A stretch of 64,000 nucleotides of DNA from DATGMS01 sp040905145 (lineage in GTDB: Bacteria; Bacteroidota; Bacteroidia; Cytophagales; Cyclobacteriaceae). This document shows, piece by piece, positions 62,919 through 64,000 of the stretch. Within the stretch, counting starts at the first letter, position 1; each line of letters starts with the position of its first letter. The stretch is taken from contig JBBDSC010000231.1 of NCBI GenBank assembly GCA_040905145.1, forward strand, positions 1 through 64,000, given 5' to 3'. The notes beneath the pieces are model-generated. The model was not told where the DNA came from and made no database searches. It saw only the letters and a list, made by a program, of their open reading frames with translations. Both the position numbers and the translations under genes were made by a program.

Positions 62919-64000
62919 ATGATTTCTGTGAGAAACAAAGGTAGAAAAATAGTAATAATCGGTAATGGTATAGCAGGAATTACTTGTGCGAGGAATATCC
63001 GGAAAATTGATTCCTCCGCAATTATAATAGTGATATCCGGGGAGTCGGAACACTTTTTTAGCAGAACAGCTTTGATGTACCTCTACATGGGGCACATGAA
63101 GTACGAGCATATCAAGCCGTACGAAGATTGGTTCTGGGGAAAAAATAGAATAGAACTTGTCCATGCTTGGGTCACTAAGGTTGATTTTCAAGCAAAGGAA
63201 TTTGCCTTGGATTCAGGTTCTAAGATGTCTTATGATCTGTTGATCTTAGCGACAGGTTCCAAACCCAATAAGTTTGGATGGCCCGGGCAAGACCTGAAAG
63301 GGGTCCAAGGACTTTATTCCAAGCAGGATTTGGAATTAATGGAAAGGAATACCAAAGGGATCAAACATGCCGTTGTAGTAGGGGGTGGACTGATAGGAAT
63401 TGAGATGGCAGAGATGCTTAGCAGTAGGGATATTCCTGTCACTTTCCTGGTGAGGGAGGCTGCTTTTTGGGATATTGTTTTGCCCAAAGAGGAGGCTGAA
63501 ATGGTGGAAAGACATATGCGGGAACATCACATCGACCTGCGATTAAATACCGAGCTCAAGGAAATTATTGACGATGGCATGGGGAAAGTAAAGGCTGTTC
63601 TTACTGATGGGGGGGAAACAATCCCTTGTCAGTTTGTAGGGCTGACTACTGGGGTCTCCCCCAATACCGGTTTTTTCAAAGGTACACCTTTGGAAATAAA
63701 TAGGGGGATAGTGGTAGATGAGTTCTTTTCCACTTCCATTGATCATGTATTTGCCATAGGGGATTGTGCCGAATTCAAAAAGGCTCCTGGTCCCAACAGA
63801 AAAGAAATAGAACAGGTCTGGTATACCGGAAGAATGCATGGGGAAACCTTGGCCTATACTTTAACGGTTAAACCGGTACCTTATCGGCCAGGGGTCTGGT
63901 TTAATTCCGCAAAATTCTTTGACATAGAATATCAGACTTATGGCACTGTACCCAATAAAATTACCGAAGGGATTTCCTCGTTTTATTGGGAACATGAAAA
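62919..64000 (+). CDS. NAD(P)/FAD-dependent oxidoreductase (3' end beyond the window)
   Basis: An open frame from ATG 62919 runs to the window end: 360 codons, no stop, and an in-frame TGA just upstream at 62904. The FAD-binding loop VIIGNGIAG is near residue 11, LILATGSKPN near 108, the NAD(P) loop VVVGGGLIGIE near 150 and the second FAD motif VFAIGDCAEF near 282. It resembles the nitrite reductase (NirB)/rubredoxin reductase group of pyridine-nucleotide-disulfide oxidoreductases. The electron acceptor cannot be told from this part. Confidence 0.9.
   Translation, partial: MISVRNKGRKIVIIGNGIAGITCARNIRKIDSSAIIIVISGESEHFFSRTALMYLYMGHMKYEHIKPYEDWFWGKNRIELVHAWVTKVDFQAKEFALDSGSKMSYDLLILATGSKPNKFGWPGQDLKGVQGLYSKQDLELMERNTKGIKHAVVVGGGLIGIEMAEMLSSRDIPVTFLVREAAFWDIVLPKEEAEMVERHMREHHIDLRLNTELKEIIDDGMGKVKAVLTDGGETIPCQFVGLTTGVSPNTGFFKGTPLEINRGIVVDEFFSTSIDHVFAIGDCAEFKKAPGPNRKEIEQVWYTGRMHGETLAYTLTVKPVPYRPGVWFNSAKFFDIEYQTYGTVPNKITEGISSFYWEHE

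Noticed and set aside
62910..63839. Several minus-strand open frames in the last kilobase
   Set aside because: They are shadows of the plus-strand FAD oxidoreductase, which has clear motifs and an unbroken frame from 62919 to the window end.
1..64000. tRNA, rRNA, IS elements or prophage
   Set aside because: No tRNA cloverleaf, rRNA segment, transposase, integrase or phage gene was recognised; the dispersed repeats have no transposase.

Overview
The window looks like a chromosomal segment of an aerobic, probably marine Bacteroidota bacterium, most likely from the Cyclobacteriaceae (Algoriphagus/Cyclobacterium/Echinicola group). Support for this: a SusC/SusD pair, a type IX secretion C-terminal domain with a PorP-like partner, IPExxxVDY and GSCFA proteins, the PSD1/DUF1501 pair, sulfatases, and promoters matching the Bacteroidota TTTG-N19-TAnnTTTG pattern. 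Assignment is by gene-family recognition from translated sequence only; no search was run.

Layout. 1-11358 (minus): a sulfated-glycan utilisation locus, in transcription order two sulfatases, SusC, SusD, a PSD1 cytochrome-type lipoprotein and a DUF1501 protein cut by the window edge. A Na+/H+-type antiporter and a tandem universal stress protein (11378-13453) lie directly upstream on the same strand. 13725-20583: a small Cys/His protein, a membrane metallophosphoesterase, an oligopeptidase B-like peptidase, a beta-carbonic anhydrase with a SulP transporter (a likely bicarbonate module), and a small membrane protein. 20765-26081: mscL, an outer-membrane pair (helix-hairpin-helix/barrel protein plus PorV/PorQ-like protein), a BamA/TamA-like protein and yidD. 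26063-31379 (minus): acpP-fabF-rnc-nadE-lgt. 31528-33401 (plus): IPExxxVDY protein and pyk. 33626-37360 (minus): a tight five-gene operon running from two response regulators to an RqcH/NFACT protein. 37414-39671: miaA, a small membrane protein and pfkA. 40045-46654: surface-polysaccharide genes (glycosyltransferase, sugar aminotransferase, flippase, YfhO). 46829-51564: PorP/SprF plus a 1251-residue T9SS substrate. 51829-57399: priA, a DUF255 thioredoxin protein and a GSCFA protein. 57731-64000: a decayed aspartic protease pseudogene, two small unknown genes, a zinc alcohol dehydrogenase, a CNNM/hemolysin-like protein, a DbpA-like helicase, and an FAD oxidoreductase cut by the right edge.

Themes not explained by the gene list. 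(1) At least six intergenic gaps hold short elements with one shared design but different letters: quasi-tandem units of about 7-8 nt arranged as nested imperfect inverted repeats (21211-21310, 33402-33500, 39755-39970, 46745-46820, 57476-57530, 62652-62790), plus a half-element at 13976-13999. (2) TTG start codons are unusually frequent: nine genes have no usable ATG, and two of these use TTGA stop/start overlaps. (3) Two convergent gene pairs overlap at their 3' ends, and interleaved hairpins follow pyk. (4) The HhH/barrel plus PorV-like pair, and the co-transcribed phosphorelay proteins with an RqcH homologue, are the most plausible undescribed functional units.
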